Assembly (NCBI GenBank): GCA_913057985.1
Contig: CAJXPL010000027.1
Coordinates: forward strand, 1-36,272
DNA length: 36,272 bases
Reading direction: 5' to 3'
Origin: an uncultured Synechococcus sp.
GTDB lineage: Bacteria; Cyanobacteriota; Cyanobacteriia; PCC-6307; Cyanobiaceae
Both the position numbers and the translations under genes were made by a program. The notes under the pieces are model-generated. The model searched no databases. It was not told the origin of the DNA and was given only the letters and a program-made list of their open reading frames with translations. Below are positions 16,521 to 27,983 of this stretch, one piece after another (within the stretch, counting starts at the first letter, position 1; every line of letters begins with the position of its first letter).

Positions 16521-17327
16521 ATGGCGTCCAAACAGCGTCTTGATCTGGAACTCCTGACCCGTGGCCTGGTCAGTTCGCGGCAACAGGCGCAGCAGCTGAT
16601 TCGTGCTGGCAAGGTGCGTGATGGCGCCGGCACCCTGTTGGACAAGCCCGGAACGGAGGTGACGCCGGAGCGGGAGCTGCGGGTGGAGCAGCCCCCCCGC
16701 TTTGTCTCTCGTGGGGGCGAAAAACTGCTGGCGGGTTTGAAGGCTTTCCCTGTGCCGGTGGAGGGTCGCGTCTGCCTGGATGGCGGCATCTCCACCGGCG
16801 GCTTTACCGATTGCCTGCTGCAGCACGGCGCCACCCGTGTGTATGGCGTTGATGTGGGTTACGGCCAGACGGCCTGGAGTTTGCGCACCGATGACCGCGT
16901 GGTGCTGCGGGAACGCACCAACCTCCGCCATCTGCAGCCCGATCAGCTCTATGGCGCCAGCGACGCCTGGCCGAGCCTGGCGGTGACCGATGTGTCGTTC
17001 ATTTCCCTGCGCTTGATTCTTCCTGCCTTGCGACGGTTGTTGCGGGGTCCGCACACCGAAGCGCTTGTGCTGGTGAAGCCGCAGTTTGAAGTGGGCAAGA
17101 GCCGGGTCGGCAAGGGAGGCGTGGTGCGTGATCCGGCGGCCCATCGTGATGCCATTGAATCCGTGATTGCCGCAGCAGCAGAGTCGGCTTGGCAGCCCCA
17201 AGGCTTGGTGGCCTCGCCGATCACCGGGCCTGCTGGCAACCACGAGTACGTGCTCTGGTTGGGGGAGGGGGATTCCGCTGACCTGCCGGATCTCGATGCT
17301 TTGGTGGCCTGGACCCTCAACAGTTGA
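16521..17327 (+). CDS. tlyA: TlyA-type rRNA 2'-O-methyltransferase
   Basis: A 268-aa protein with an N-terminal S4 RNA-binding domain (residues about 3-65, LLTRGLVSSRQQAQQLIRAG) and an FtsJ-like SAM domain: VCLDGGISTGGFTDCLL as motif I and VYGVDVGYGQ after it. The K-D-K-E catalytic tetrad can be placed in SRGGEKLL, VTDVSFIS, LVKPQFEVG and NHEYVLWL. TlyA methylates cytidines in 16S and/or 23S rRNA in other bacteria; the older hemolysin name is misleading. ATG 16521 is chosen because S4 homology starts at once; an upstream start at 16494 adds only nine unlikely residues. Confidence 0.92.
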   Translation: MASKQRLDLELLTRGLVSSRQQAQQLIRAGKVRDGAGTLLDKPGTEVTPERELRVEQPPRFVSRGGEKLLAGLKAFPVPVEGRVCLDGGISTGGFTDCLLQHGATRVYGVDVGYGQTAWSLRTDDRVVLRERTNLRHLQPDQLYGASDAWPSLAVTDVSFISLRLILPALRRLLRGPHTEALVLVKPQFEVGKSRVGKGGVVRDPAAHRDAIESVIAAAAESAWQPQGLVASPITGPAGNHEYVLWLGEGDSADLPDLDALVAWTLNS

Positions 17328-17332
17328 GGGCC

Positions 17333-17362
17333 AATAAAAAAGCCCGGTCTTGGACCGGGCTT
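17333..17362 (-). terminator. Rho-independent terminator of the apc cluster
   Basis: On the minus strand the stem AAGCCCGGTC / GACCGGGCTT (10 bp, 3-4 nt loop) is followed by TTTTTATTGG, a clear intrinsic terminator 23 bp after the apcC stop. It also lies just after the convergent tlyA stop, but the U-run is good only in the apcC direction. Confidence 0.9.
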
Positions 17363-17384
17363 GAAATGTGACTGGGAGCGGAGT

Positions 17385-17585
17385 TCAGTTGCCGACGTTG
17401 ACTTGCTGACCCCCGGTGCAGAGTTCCACCTTGATGATGCGGCCTCCCTGCTTCTGGATGCGCTGTTGTTCAGCGAACCAGCTGTCGTAAGGCACCCACT
17501 TGGTGAAGAAGGTGTTCTGCAATTCGCGCTGCGTCCGCACCTTTTCAGGACTGGGGATGCAAGCGGTGACTTTGAACAACCGCAT
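17385..17585 (-). CDS. apcC: Allophycocyanin core linker (LC 7.8)
   Basis: A 66-aa CpcD-like small linker starting MRLFKVTACIPSPEKVRTQR and ending GGQQVNVGN, the standard size and ends for ApcC. It caps the allophycocyanin trimers inside the phycobilisome core and tunes energy transfer. It is last in the apcE-apcA-apcB-apcC order, 5 bp after apcB, and is followed by a strong terminator. Confidence 0.96.
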   Translation of the reverse strand: MRLFKVTACIPSPEKVRTQRELQNTFFTKWVPYDSWFAEQQRIQKQGGRIIKVELCTGGQQVNVGN

Positions 17586-17590
17586 GGGGC

Positions 17591-18079
17591 TCAGTTGCCG
17601 AGGCCGGAGCAGATGTAGTCGAAGTAGACACCCATTTCCTTGCCGGCATCAGGGCCGACGAGTCCGGCGGTGACTTCCTTCATTGCTTGGATGGCCTGAA
17701 CGGTGGCTCCGATGGGAACACCCAGGGAGTTGTAGGTCTCCTTGAGGCCGTTCAGAACACGCTCGTCGAGGATTGAGGTGTCGCCAGCAAGCATGGCGTA
17801 GGTGGAATACCGCAGGTAGTAATCCAGATCGCGGATGCAGGCGGCGTAGCGGCGGGTGGTGTACATGTTGCCGCCGGGACGGGTGATGTCCGAGTACAGC
17901 AGAGCCTTGGCCACGGCATCGCGGATGATGGCCGAAGCATTGGCGCTGATGGTGGCGGCAGCGCGCACGCGGAGTTCACCGCTTGCGAAATACGACTCGA
18001 GGCTGCTCATCGAAGCCGTGTCCAGGTAGAGGCCCTGGACGTCCGACTTGTTGATGACGTTGGTGATGGCGTCTTGCAT
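17591..18079 (-). CDS. apcB: Allophycocyanin beta subunit
   Basis: A 162-aa globin-fold phycobiliprotein. The chromophore Cys81 is in [15 protein letters not shown], and the conserved, normally N-methylated Asn71 precedes it in [10 protein letters not shown]. It pairs with ApcA to form the core trimers that emit near 660 nm. Length and sequence are typical. It is 39 bp downstream of apcA and 5 bp upstream of apcC. Confidence 0.97.
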   Translation of the reverse strand: MQDAITNVINKSDVQGLYLDTASMSSLESYFASGELRVRAAATISANASAIIRDAVAKALLYSDITRPGGNMYTTRRYAACIRDLDYYLRYSTYAMLAGDTSILDERVLNGLKETYNSLGVPIGATVQAIQAMKEVTAGLVGPDAGKEMGVYFDYICSGLGN

Positions 18080-18118
18080 GGATCCGTGAGGAGACGAGAG
18101 GGAAATTCAGCGAGCGGT

Positions 18119-18604
18119 TCAGGCGAGGGCGCCAACCACGTAATCGAAGTAGGTGCCGGCTTCCTCTGCGTCGGCTCCGGTGAGAAGACCCATGGCGACG
18201 ATCTTCATCTCGCGCACGGCTTCTGCCATGGCTTCCAGGGGAGTGCCCAGGGAGCGGTAGAGCTCTTTCGCGCCGATCACACCGATCTCTTCGATCGGGG
18301 TGACGTCACCGGCAACGATGCCGTAGGTGACGAGGCGGAGATAGTAGTCCATGTCACGAAGACATGTGGCGGTCATCTCTTCGCCGTAGGCGTTGCCGCC
18401 GGGGGAGATGACGTCGGGACGCTTCTGGAACAGCTGACCACCAGCCTGCTTGACGATGCGCTCGCGGCTCTCGCACAAGACCTGGGCCACGCGCAGACGG
18501 CGTTGACCGCCGGTGACGAAGGCTTTGATCTGGTCGAGTTCGCCAGGGCTGAGGTAGCGGGCTTCGGCGTCCGCGTTGATGATCGAGTTGGAGACGATGC
18601 TCAT
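18119..18604 (-). CDS. apcA: Allophycocyanin alpha subunit
   Basis: A 161-aa phycobiliprotein starting [20 protein letters not shown], with the phycocyanobilin Cys81 in [16 protein letters not shown]. It forms the alpha half of the core trimers. The start is ATG 18602-18604; the frame is open further upstream but homology begins here. It is preceded by a 406-bp space from apcE holding two inverted repeats (see separate entry), which suggests its own promoter and a structured leader. Confidence 0.97.
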   Translation of the reverse strand: MSIVSNSIINADAEARYLSPGELDQIKAFVTGGQRRLRVAQVLCESRERIVKQAGGQLFQKRPDVISPGGNAYGEEMTATCLRDMDYYLRLVTYGIVAGDVTPIEEIGVIGAKELYRSLGTPLEAMAEAVREMKIVAMGLLTGADAEEAGTYFDYVVGALA

Positions 18605-19010
18605 GCAGTTCTGCCTCGAAACAAGCGGCCGCCCGTAGGAGACCGGTATCCGGTGAATAAGGGGTGATCCCGAGGGATCGCGTCTCAGACTAAAGGCTGA
18701 GACAGGGGGTCGAAGCATCGGGAGTGAGACTTGTTCACAACGGTCAACACGGATCGTTGTGGTCTCGCTCCGTTGGAATCGGCTGATGCATTCTGCGCTG
18801 GCGACGGCCTGGGATTTTTGCCCGGGTAACAGTTCTTCACGGCATCGGCCATGCCTGGAAAACCGTTGCCATGACTGCGATTTACGCCATGGTCCGAGAG
18901 GCTCCCAAGACGCGCAAAATGATCCCGACGAAGCGGCACTTCACCGGGATCCAATGAAAACAACCGCTGTGAATTGGGGCGTTTGTTTGTCAGGAAATTT
19001 GCCGTTTGGC
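18605..19010 (-). promoter_or_regulatory. apcE-apcA intergenic region with nested inverted repeats
   Basis: This 406-bp space has no gene. Closest to apcA is a 7-bp stem gtctcag/ctgagac (18682-18703). Further up is a nested structure: outer arms ggagtgagac/gtctcgctcc (18721-18730, 18762-18771; one mismatch or wobble) and perfect inner arms cacaacg/cgttgtg (18736-18742, 18755-18761). None is followed by a U-run, so they do not look like terminators. I infer the apcA promoter and a structured 5' leader. No -10/-35 can be assigned with confidence. Confidence 0.5.
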
Positions 19011-21962
19011 TCAGATCGCGTCGCCCGTGGGGGGATTCAGGCCGGCATTGCCGCGGTAGAGCGAGGCCGTGCGCTGGATGGTGGCCTGGGTCACCCCGGA
19101 TGCCGTCGCCATCCCGTCGATGCGAGGCACCGTCGAGCTGATCCGTTCCGCCAGCAGTTCAGTCACAGCTGCGCCATGACCCGCTTGAGCGCGGGTGATC
19201 AGGAAACGGCTGGTTTCCGCTGGGGTGGTGGCCCGTCCCAGCAGGGCCAGACCTGCTGCGGAGGCGGCCCGAAGCGGTGCCATCGTGGCGATTCGGTTCT
19301 GGAACGCTTCGCTCAGCGCTACTTCAGCAATGAACTCGGTCAGGTCAATGTCCTGATTGCGCAGCCGTGATTCCGCGCTGATCAGACGCTCATTCCCTGT
19401 GGGGACACGGTTGAGAAGCTGCTTGTAAGTTGCATTCACAGCAGTCTGGAGCTCATCTTCGCTGCACGGCTGTTTCAGCTCCAGCGTCGCGGGTAGTCCA
19501 CCCCGCAAGCGGAATCCTTCAGCGCCTTCTGAGACAAGAGCTATGCCTATGCGTGGGAGTGCTTGCCCGCTCCGCGCGTTGGAAGAAATCAGCTCAACGC
19601 TCCATGACCGGCCACCAATGCTGGTTGGCGTTGAGTTGCTGGCTCGCCGCATCGGGAAGCCAGTCCTGTTGGACGCAAGACGTTGTTGACGCACTACCGA
19701 CAGCCAACTGGGCGCACCGGCGTTTCCGCTCGTCGTTGTCGTGAAGTCTTGGGTGGCTGTCTTTTGCGTGTCGGGCAGGTTGCGTGGCGTCACATCGCCA
19801 CTACTGCGGAATGCCTCGGACCGCTGTGTCTCTGGACGGCTGCTGAGGGTGAGGTCAGCGGCAGCCTCAAGCTTGAGAGCACGTGACCAGCCTGGAGTTC
19901 GGCGTGCAGTCACATCACCAGGTGTGATGAAACGTTCGTAGGGGACTGTGTCGGCCCCAAAAGCTTCGCTGTAGTCCTTGCTGTCGATTAGTGCGTCCAC
20001 CACGCCGTAGAAGCCATGTCTTGCGGCTGTATCGAAGAGCGCATCGATTTCCCAGCGGCCGAAGGTGGGTCGGCCCAGCAAACGCCGATGCATCACTTCG
20101 ATCGCCTTCACGATGTAGAGACCGCTCCAGTAGCGGCGTCGGAAAGCATCGGATTTGGCGACTGCCCGAACAAAATCCTTGAGGGAGATGTCTCCGTTTT
20201 CGAGGCGGGCTTCATCAGAGCTCATCCGCTCTCCCGCATAGCCGCCGTTGCCGAGCACTTGCACGTAAACAGCCTTGATGACGGCTTGGGTGCTGGCCTC
20301 AGTCGTACGGACGCTGGGCTGACCACCTCGCCCTGGATTCACAGTGCCACCCGTGGCGATCTGCTGAAGTCGCACCACACGCGGACCACCCTTGCGGGGG
20401 CGGCTCTTGCGGAAACTGTCGCTGTCCAGTTGGCCAGGGCTGTTGAGGCCGTTGCTCACGAGCAATCGGCGACTGTCGTAGCCGTAGGGGGCTGGTCGGG
20501 TGGCGACTGAGGCGATTCCGCTGGGGAAGATGGCGCCGAATTTGTTCGCCACCGGATCATTGCCACCGCCGTAGACGTGCTGGTCGGCAAAGGGCTGGCG
20601 GTAGGAGGCGTAGAGGGTGACGTATTGCGGTGCGCCATCGAACGGGGCGCTGAAGTTGAACAGCTTGCGGTTGGAGCCCCAGCCGGCACTTTCCTGAGCT
20701 TCCGTGCCGAGATCGCGCAGGTAGGGAACGGTTTCCTCTCCGAAGGCCTGGGCGTATTCCGAGGAATTCACCAGCACATCCACCAGGCCGTTGAGGCCCT
20801 GGTCGCTGAGGATCGCGAAGGACTTGCGGAATTCCTCGAGGGAGCTGATGCCCCGGCCGAGGAAGTGGCGGTAAGCCAGTTCCACCACACGGCTGTTGAC
20901 GAAACCGTCGTGGAACTGCTGGCGGTATTCCTTGCTGCGGCCGAGGGCGCGAACGAATTCGCGCATTGAGATCTGGCCTTGAGCCACCTGGCTGGCTTTG
21001 TCTGCACAGGGGGTCTGGGAGTACCCCTTGGCGATGTCGCGCTCAAACACCTGGCGGTAGGCGGCGCGGATGATTTCTGCTTTTTCGGCTCCGGACAGAC
21101 CGGGACGCATTTCAAACAGCTGGCGTCCCTCTGAAGCCAGGGCATAGATCGCCGGCAACTGCAGGCCCTGCTGAACCGGGCTGCCTTGACGCTGTTTGGT
21201 GCTGGGGGTGGGGATGGCCAGCTCCTGCAACAGCACGTTGAAGCAGTCGATGGTCATCTGACGGGCTTCAGGACGATCCCGCAGCAGTTCCGCTGAAGCA
21301 GCCCGCATCTCCTGAAGAGCCACGTTGGTCGCCGCCAGAGAGCAGTTCTCCAGAAGGATGTCCCGCAGGCCGCGGGTGTTCACCGCAAGGATGCTGGGGT
21401 CTCCCGCCACCAGGGCATAGCCCACATAGCGCAGGAACCAACCCATGTCGCGGACCGACTTGCGCATGAAGGCCGGGCCGTACTTGGCCACGCTGATGGC
21501 GTTGAAACCGGTGGGGAGCACAACCCGCACGTCGGCATCGCCGCCAGCTCCTTCCAGCAGGCGGGTGAGGAAGTTGCCCCGCCTGGTGCTGTTGCTGTCG
21601 CCGGTGAAGGTGCGTACCGACTGTTCAAACGCGGCTTGGTCCGAGGCCAGAGGAACCCCATCCTTGCCGCTGGGGCGTCCGGTTTCGCCCGTTGTCAGGG
21701 GTGCTTCAAGGAAGGAGAGAGGCGTACCTCCCACAAAAATTCTGTTGGCGGCGCGGGCCACGATGGCCTCGGCGTTGGCCGCAATGATCCGGGACGCTTC
21801 GATCCGGTCCTGACCGGTTCGGAAGAAGGTCACAAGACTGTCCAGTTCCCCGTTGTCCGGGAAACGGTCCTGCTGCTCTGCCTGACGGACGCTGGAGAGC
21901 GGCAGCGTGTCGAACAGTTGGGGAGACACGCGCGGGCTGCCGCTGCTGGCGGTCACTGTCAT
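19011..21962 (-). CDS. apcE: Phycobilisome core-membrane linker (LCM)
   Basis: A 983-aa anchor protein that organises the allophycocyanin core on the thylakoid and is the terminal emitter to photosystem II. The N-terminal phycobiliprotein domain (about 1-235) carries the PB-loop insertion (about 77-150) and the chromophore Cys at about 207 in LLENCSLAATNVALQEMR. Three linker (REP) repeats follow at about 285-425 (AEIIRAAYRQVFERDI, MREFVRALGRSKEYR), 555-680 and 830-945, separated by long flexible arms. Three repeats predict a tricylindrical core. The start is ATG 21960-21962, where the family sequence MTVTASSGSPRVSPQ begins; the open frame extends 71 codons upstream into the divergent gene. 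Confidence 0.96.
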   Translation of the reverse strand: MTVTASSGSPRVSPQLFDTLPLSSVRQAEQQDRFPDNGELDSLVTFFRTGQDRIEASRIIAANAEAIVARAANRIFVGGTPLSFLEAPLTTGETGRPSGKDGVPLASDQAAFEQSVRTFTGDSNSTRRGNFLTRLLEGAGGDADVRVVLPTGFNAISVAKYGPAFMRKSVRDMGWFLRYVGYALVAGDPSILAVNTRGLRDILLENCSLAATNVALQEMRAASAELLRDRPEARQMTIDCFNVLLQELAIPTPSTKQRQGSPVQQGLQLPAIYALASEGRQLFEMRPGLSGAEKAEIIRAAYRQVFERDIAKGYSQTPCADKASQVAQGQISMREFVRALGRSKEYRQQFHDGFVNSRVVELAYRHFLGRGISSLEEFRKSFAILSDQGLNGLVDVLVNSSEYAQAFGEETVPYLRDLGTEAQESAGWGSNRKLFNFSAPFDGAPQYVTLYASYRQPFADQHVYGGGNDPVANKFGAIFPSGIASVATRPAPYGYDSRRLLVSNGLNSPGQLDSDSFRKSRPRKGGPRVVRLQQIATGGTVNPGRGGQPSVRTTEASTQAVIKAVYVQVLGNGGYAGERMSSDEARLENGDISLKDFVRAVAKSDAFRRRYWSGLYIVKAIEVMHRRLLGRPTFGRWEIDALFDTAARHGFYGVVDALIDSKDYSEAFGADTVPYERFITPGDVTARRTPGWSRALKLEAAADLTLSSRPETQRSEAFRSSGDVTPRNLPDTQKTATQDFTTTTSGNAGAPSWLSVVRQQRLASNRTGFPMRRASNSTPTSIGGRSWSVELISSNARSGQALPRIGIALVSEGAEGFRLRGGLPATLELKQPCSEDELQTAVNATYKQLLNRVPTGNERLISAESRLRNQDIDLTEFIAEVALSEAFQNRIATMAPLRAASAAGLALLGRATTPAETSRFLITRAQAGHGAAVTELLAERISSTVPRIDGMATASGVTQATIQRTASLYRGNAGLNPPTGDAI

Positions 21963-22108
21963 CGACGAAAGCAAGCCGGATCGCGCCACGTTACGGCTGC
22001 CGGGATGGCGCTCCGTGGCCCCATGAACAAATGTTTGCAGGCCTTGTTGTGCTGGAGGGGCTCGCTGGGTCTGGCGTGAAAAGCTCGCAGGCGCTGTATC
22101 TGCGCTGC

Positions 22109-23278
22109 ATGACCCACCCCAATCCCAGTGATGCTGCGACCCCTGTGGTGAGTGCGTTCTATGACCGCTTCCCATTTCCGGGGGATCCGCTGCAGGACGG
22201 ACCGCCTCCTGGATACAACTGGCGTTGGTGTCACCGCAGCGTTCTGGCCGCGGTCCACGGATTGATCCCTGCGGGCCTGGAGCAGCCGCGGATTCTTGAC
22301 GCCGGCTGCGGGACCGGCGTCAGCACCGACTACCTCTGCCATCTCAACCCCGGCGCGGATGTGCTCGGGGTGGACATCAGCGATGGGGCTTTGGCGGTGG
22401 CCCGGGAACGCTGTCTTCGCTCTGGGGCCGCCGAGCAGGTGAGCTCCCTGCGTCAGGAGCAGCGCAGTCTTCTTGATCTGGCGGATGAAGGCCCCTTCGA
22501 CTACATCAATTCCGTGGGGGTGTTGCACCACCTAAACCAACCGGAAGCGGGGCTTCACGCCTTGAGCGGGTTGTTGGCCCCCCAGGGCTTGCTTCATCTC
22601 TTTCTTTATGCCGATGCGGGGCGCTGGGAAATTCACCGGACCCAGAAAGCACTCAACCTCTTGCAGGCCGGTACCGGGGCTGAAGGGCTGCGCTTGGGCC
22701 GTGAGCTGTTCGAGACCCTGCCCGACACCAATCGCCTCGCCCGTCATCACCGCGAACGCTGGGCCGTGGACTGTGCCGCCGACGCCAACTTTGCGGACAT
22801 GTATCTGCATCCGCAGGAGACCAGTTACAACCTTGAGCGTCTCTTTGCGTTCATCGAAACGGCGGGTCTGCATTTCGCCGGCTTCTCCAACCCCGAGATC
22901 TGGGATCCGGCCCGTCTGTTGAAGGGAGAGCTGTTGGAGCGGGCCCAGGCCTTGCCCCCGCGCCAGCAATGGGAGCTTGTGGAGCAGCTGGATCCCGACA
23001 TCAGCCATTTCGAGTTCTTCCTCTCCGCCCAGCCGATCGCAGCGTCGGTGCTGACCGATGAGGACTTGCTGCAGTCCCATGGGTTGCGCCAGCCCTGTCT
23101 GTGGGGCGAGCCGGATCCGATCCTGGGCACCAACATGGAACCGCTGCAGCTTTCGGCGGATGAACGGGCCCTGCTGCAGGCCCTGCAGGAGCAGCCTGAG
23201 GCCCCGCTGGGGAGCCTGGCTCAGCCCATGGTCATTCGTTCCCTGGTGGATCGGCGGCTGGTGCTGCTGAAGGGTTAA
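22109..23278 (+). CDS. Class I SAM-dependent methyltransferase
   Basis: A 389-aa protein with SAM motif I ILDAGCGTGVSTDYL (about residues 60-74), an acidic VLGVDIS strand, and INSVGVLHHL as the motif IV region. It begins with an AFYDRFPFPGDPL segment seen in a group of class I methyltransferases that act on small molecules or peptides. The C-terminal 150 residues form an extra domain of unknown role (DISHFEFFLSAQPIAASVLT). The substrate is unknown. It is divergent from apcE (146 bp) and ends 10 bp before atp1 on the same strand, so it may feed transcription into the ATP synthase operon. Confidence 0.85.
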   Translation: MTHPNPSDAATPVVSAFYDRFPFPGDPLQDGPPPGYNWRWCHRSVLAAVHGLIPAGLEQPRILDAGCGTGVSTDYLCHLNPGADVLGVDISDGALAVARERCLRSGAAEQVSSLRQEQRSLLDLADEGPFDYINSVGVLHHLNQPEAGLHALSGLLAPQGLLHLFLYADAGRWEIHRTQKALNLLQAGTGAEGLRLGRELFETLPDTNRLARHHRERWAVDCAADANFADMYLHPQETSYNLERLFAFIETAGLHFAGFSNPEIWDPARLLKGELLERAQALPPRQQWELVEQLDPDISHFEFFLSAQPIAASVLTDEDLLQSHGLRQPCLWGEPDPILGTNMEPLQLSADERALLQALQEQPEAPLGSLAQPMVIRSLVDRRLVLLKG

Positions 23279-23288
23279 GGAAATACGC

Positions 23289-23660
23289 GTGATAGATTCC
23301 GCGCGCCATTTCAGGCAGCGCTTGGAGGATTTTTACCGTCTTCAGCGTCGTCTGCTGTTGGCCACCGTTCTGGTGTCTCTGGTCACGGTTCCGATCGTGG
23401 CCCTCACCATGAATCTCTCGGTGGCCGGCAGTGTTCTTGTGGGATCCTGCGCCGGACTTCTGTACGTGCGCTTGCTTGCCCGCAGTGTGGCCCGGCTCAG
23501 TGACCAGTCCCGTGGACTGGGACGTTTTCAGCTCATCGTTCCCACCCTGCTTGTGGTTGGTTCGGCGAAGCTGCCTCAACTCGATCTGTTGCCGGCCTTC
23601 CTGGGATTCCTTCTCTACAAGCCCGCCCTGATTCTTCAGCACGTCTTCGACGACCGCTGA
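23289..23660 (+). CDS. atp1: ATP synthase protein I
   Basis: A 123-aa membrane protein with four hydrophobic segments (LLLATVLVSLVTVPIVALTM, VAGSVLVGSCAGLLYVRLLA, LIVPTLLVVGSAKL, LPAFLGFLLYKPALI) typical of AtpI/Atp1, which helps assemble the c-ring. It starts with GTG 23289, preceded by TTAAGGAAAT as ribosome site. First gene of the cyanobacterial ATP synthase operon, 24 bp before atpB. Confidence 0.88.
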   Translation: MIDSARHFRQRLEDFYRLQRRLLLATVLVSLVTVPIVALTMNLSVAGSVLVGSCAGLLYVRLLARSVARLSDQSRGLGRFQLIVPTLLVVGSAKLPQLDLLPAFLGFLLYKPALILQHVFDDR

Positions 23661-23684
23661 ATCTGAGCACTTTTCTCTGCACCC

Positions 23685-24410
23685 ATGGCTTTGTTGCCCT
23701 TACCACTCCCGTTCGCTGAACTGGAAGTGGGTCACCACCTGTACTGGCAGATCGGCGATCTGTATCTGCACGGCCAGGTGTTCCTGAGCTCCTGGATCCT
23801 GATCGGCATCCTTCTGGCTGTGGTGCTTGTTGGCACCCGCGGCATGAAGCGCGACCCGATCGGTCTGCAGAACCTGCTCGAATTCCTCTGGAACTTCATC
23901 CGCGATATCGCCCGCGACAACATCGGCGAGAAGTACTACCGCGACTGGCTGCCCTTCATCGGCACCCTGTTCCTGTTCATCTTTGTGAGCAACTGGGGCG
24001 GTGCCCTGATCCCCTGGAAGATCTTCGAACTCCCTGAGGGTGAGCTGGGCGCTCCCACCGCAGACATCAACACCACCGTGGCGATGGCTCTGCTGGTGTC
24101 CCTGGCGTACTTCTACGCGGGCTTGAGCCGCAAGGGTCTCCGCTTCTTCGAGCTGTACGTGGAGCCGACCCCGATCATGCTCCCGTTCAAGATCATCGAG
24201 GAATTCACCAAGCCTCTCTCCCTCTCCTTCCGTCTGTTCGGAAACATCCTTGCCGACGAATTGGCTGTAGGGGTTCTGGTGTACCTGGTGCCCCTGATCG
24301 TGCCCCTGCCCGTGATGCTGCTGGGCCTGTTCACCAGTGCCATCCAGGCTCTGATTTTCGCGACCCTGGCGTCCTTCTACATCGGTGAAGGTCTCCACGA
24401 GGCCCACTAA
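23685..24410 (+). CDS. atpB: ATP synthase subunit a
   Basis: A 241-aa Fo channel subunit (atpI in older cyanobacterial naming). The essential Arg lies in the helix [20 protein letters not shown], with conserved polar residues near it that form the two proton half-channels. Other landmarks are [25 protein letters not shown] and the C-terminal [16 protein letters not shown]. Full length, normal start [10 protein letters not shown]. Followed by a 169-bp leader before atpE. Confidence 0.97.
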   Translation: MALLPLPLPFAELEVGHHLYWQIGDLYLHGQVFLSSWILIGILLAVVLVGTRGMKRDPIGLQNLLEFLWNFIRDIARDNIGEKYYRDWLPFIGTLFLFIFVSNWGGALIPWKIFELPEGELGAPTADINTTVAMALLVSLAYFYAGLSRKGLRFFELYVEPTPIMLPFKIIEEFTKPLSLSFRLFGNILADELAVGVLVYLVPLIVPLPVMLLGLFTSAIQALIFATLASFYIGEGLHEAH

Positions 24411-24426
24411 ACCGCCTCGCCTCTTT

Positions 24427-24828
<402 letters not shown>

Positions 24829-24834
24829 TCAGTG

Positions 24835-24857
24835 CAGGGGGATCACTGATCCCCCTG
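24835..24857 (+). other. Strong hairpin just after atpE
   Basis: cagggggat and atccccctg form a perfect 9-bp stem with loop cactg, 6 bp beyond the atpE stop. There is no U-run (ctgaactcc follows), so it is better seen as an mRNA 3'-stabilising or partial-termination element that could raise c-subunit output than as a full terminator. Confidence 0.65.
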
Positions 24858-24897
24858 CTGAACTCCTTGTTTCGATCCCTTTCCAGCGCACCTTTCC

Positions 24898-25362
24898 ATG
24901 ACCTGGCTTCTGCTCGCTGAAGCAGGTGTTCCGGAGGGAGGTCTTTTTGACCTCGATGCCACCCTTCCGCTGATGGCGGTTCAGGTGGTTCTCCTCACCT
25001 TCCTTCTCAATGTTCTCTTCTTCCGTCCGGTCGGCAAGGTCGTGGAAGATCGTGAGGGCTACATCTCCACCAGTCGTGCTGATGCCAAGCAGAAGCTCGC
25101 CCAGGTTGAACGCCTGGAAGCTGATCTGGCTGAACAACTGAAAGGTGCCCGCCAGGCCGCTCAGGCCGTGATCGTCGAGGCGGAACAAGAAGTCGACCGG
25201 CTCTACCGCGAAGCGCTGGCCCAGGCGGAAGCTGAAGCCAACCGCACCAAAGAGGAAAGCCGTCGGGCCATCGAGGCCGAGCGTGAATCCGCCCGCACCC
25301 AGCTCAAGGGTCAGGTGGATCAGCTGAGCACCACGATCATCAACCGTTTGCTGGCCGCGTGA
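24898..25362 (+). CDS. atpF2: ATP synthase subunit b'
   Basis: A 154-aa peripheral-stalk subunit specific to photosynthetic ATP synthases (atpG in older cyanobacterial naming). One N-terminal TM helix ([18 protein letters not shown]) is followed by a long charged coiled coil rich in Ala, Glu and Gln. It pairs with subunit b to form the stator. Its TGA overlaps the ATG of atpF (TGATG), so the two are coupled for 1:1 synthesis. Confidence 0.94.
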   Translation: MTWLLLAEAGVPEGGLFDLDATLPLMAVQVVLLTFLLNVLFFRPVGKVVEDREGYISTSRADAKQKLAQVERLEADLAEQLKGARQAAQAVIVEAEQEVDRLYREALAQAEAEANRTKEESRRAIEAERESARTQLKGQVDQLSTTIINRLLAA

Positions 25363-25844
25363 TGTCTCTCAATTTCAATCCGCTCGAAACCAATCTGGTC
25401 AACCTGGTCATTGTGATCAGTCTCCTGATTTGGTTCCTGCGCGGTTTCCTGGGAGGAATCCTGGAACGCCGCCGCGCCGCCATTCTTCAGGAGTTGCAGG
25501 ACGCTGAGTCCCGCCTGAAAACCGCCAGCGAAAACCTGAGCAAGGCCCAGTCCGAGTTGGCTGCTGCTCAGCAGAAAGCCGAGAAGATTCGTGCTGATGG
25601 CAAGGCCCGCGCCGAAGGCATTCGTGCCGAAGGCGAGAAGCGCACCATCTCTGTGATGGCAGCCATCAAGGCAGGTGCCGATGCTGATGCAGAGGCCGAT
25701 GCTGCCCGGATCAAGGACAGCCTGCGTCGTGAGGCCGCCCTGGCCGCGATCGACAAGGCCCTTGCCGAACTGCCGGGTCGTCTTGATGCCAGTGCTCAGG
25801 CCAAGTTGATCGATTCCACCATCAAAAATCTGGAGAACGCCTGA
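25362..25844 (+). CDS. atpF: ATP synthase subunit b
   Basis: A 160-aa stator subunit with an N-terminal TM helix (LVNLVIVISLLIWFLRGFLGG), then a right-handed coiled coil (ERRRAAILQELQDAESRLK and following). ATG 25362 is used; an in-frame GTG one codon earlier lies inside the b' stop and is less likely. It overlaps atpH by TGATG at its end. Confidence 0.95.
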   Translation: MSLNFNPLETNLVNLVIVISLLIWFLRGFLGGILERRRAAILQELQDAESRLKTASENLSKAQSELAAAQQKAEKIRADGKARAEGIRAEGEKRTISVMAAIKAGADADAEADAARIKDSLRREAALAAIDKALAELPGRLDASAQAKLIDSTIKNLENA

Positions 25845-26392
25845 TGCCTCTCCTCAACTCTCTGGCCACCCCCTACGCCGAAGCACTGCTTCAGGTCACT
25901 GAAGCCCGTGGTGAGTCTGAAACCGTTGCAGATCAATGCAAGCAACTTCTTGCAATTTGGAACGATTCCGAGGACTTCCGCGACGCCATGGTGTCTCCGG
26001 TTCTTGAGCCGGATGCCAAGAAGAAAGCTCTCACCGCGCTTGTGGGTGAGGATGTCACCCCTTCAGTGTTCAACCTGCTGAAGGTGCTGGCTGACCGCCA
26101 ACGTCTCATCGCTTTTGATGCGGTGATGCTTCGTTATCTCGAGCTCTACCGCGAGCAGCAGGGCATCACCCTGGCCCAGGTCCGCTCAGCCCAGGCTCTC
26201 AGCGAAGAGCAGCAAGCGGCCCTCTCCAAGAAGGTGCAGGCCATGGCCGGCACCAACAAGGTCGACATCGACCTCAGTGTGGATCCGTCCCTAATCGGCG
26301 GTTTCGTCGTGAGTCTCGGATCTCAGGTGATCGACGCCAGCCTGTCTGGCCAGGTTCGTCGCCTTGGTCTGGCACTCGCCAAGGCGAGCTGA
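25844..26392 (+). CDS. atpH: ATP synthase subunit delta
   Basis: A 182-aa subunit (atpD in older cyanobacterial naming) that joins the top of F1 to the b/b' stalk. It opens with PLLNSLATPYAEALLQVTEA, the family N-terminal helix pair that binds alpha, and ends with DPSLIGGFVVSLGSQVIDASLSGQVRRL, the delta/OSCP signature. It starts within the atpF stop and is 57 bp before atpA. Confidence 0.96.
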   Translation: MPLLNSLATPYAEALLQVTEARGESETVADQCKQLLAIWNDSEDFRDAMVSPVLEPDAKKKALTALVGEDVTPSVFNLLKVLADRQRLIAFDAVMLRYLELYREQQGITLAQVRSAQALSEEQQAALSKKVQAMAGTNKVDIDLSVDPSLIGGFVVSLGSQVIDASLSGQVRRLGLALAKAS

Positions 26393-27970
<1,578 letters not shown>

Positions 27971-27983
27971 AGGAGCTGCCGAC

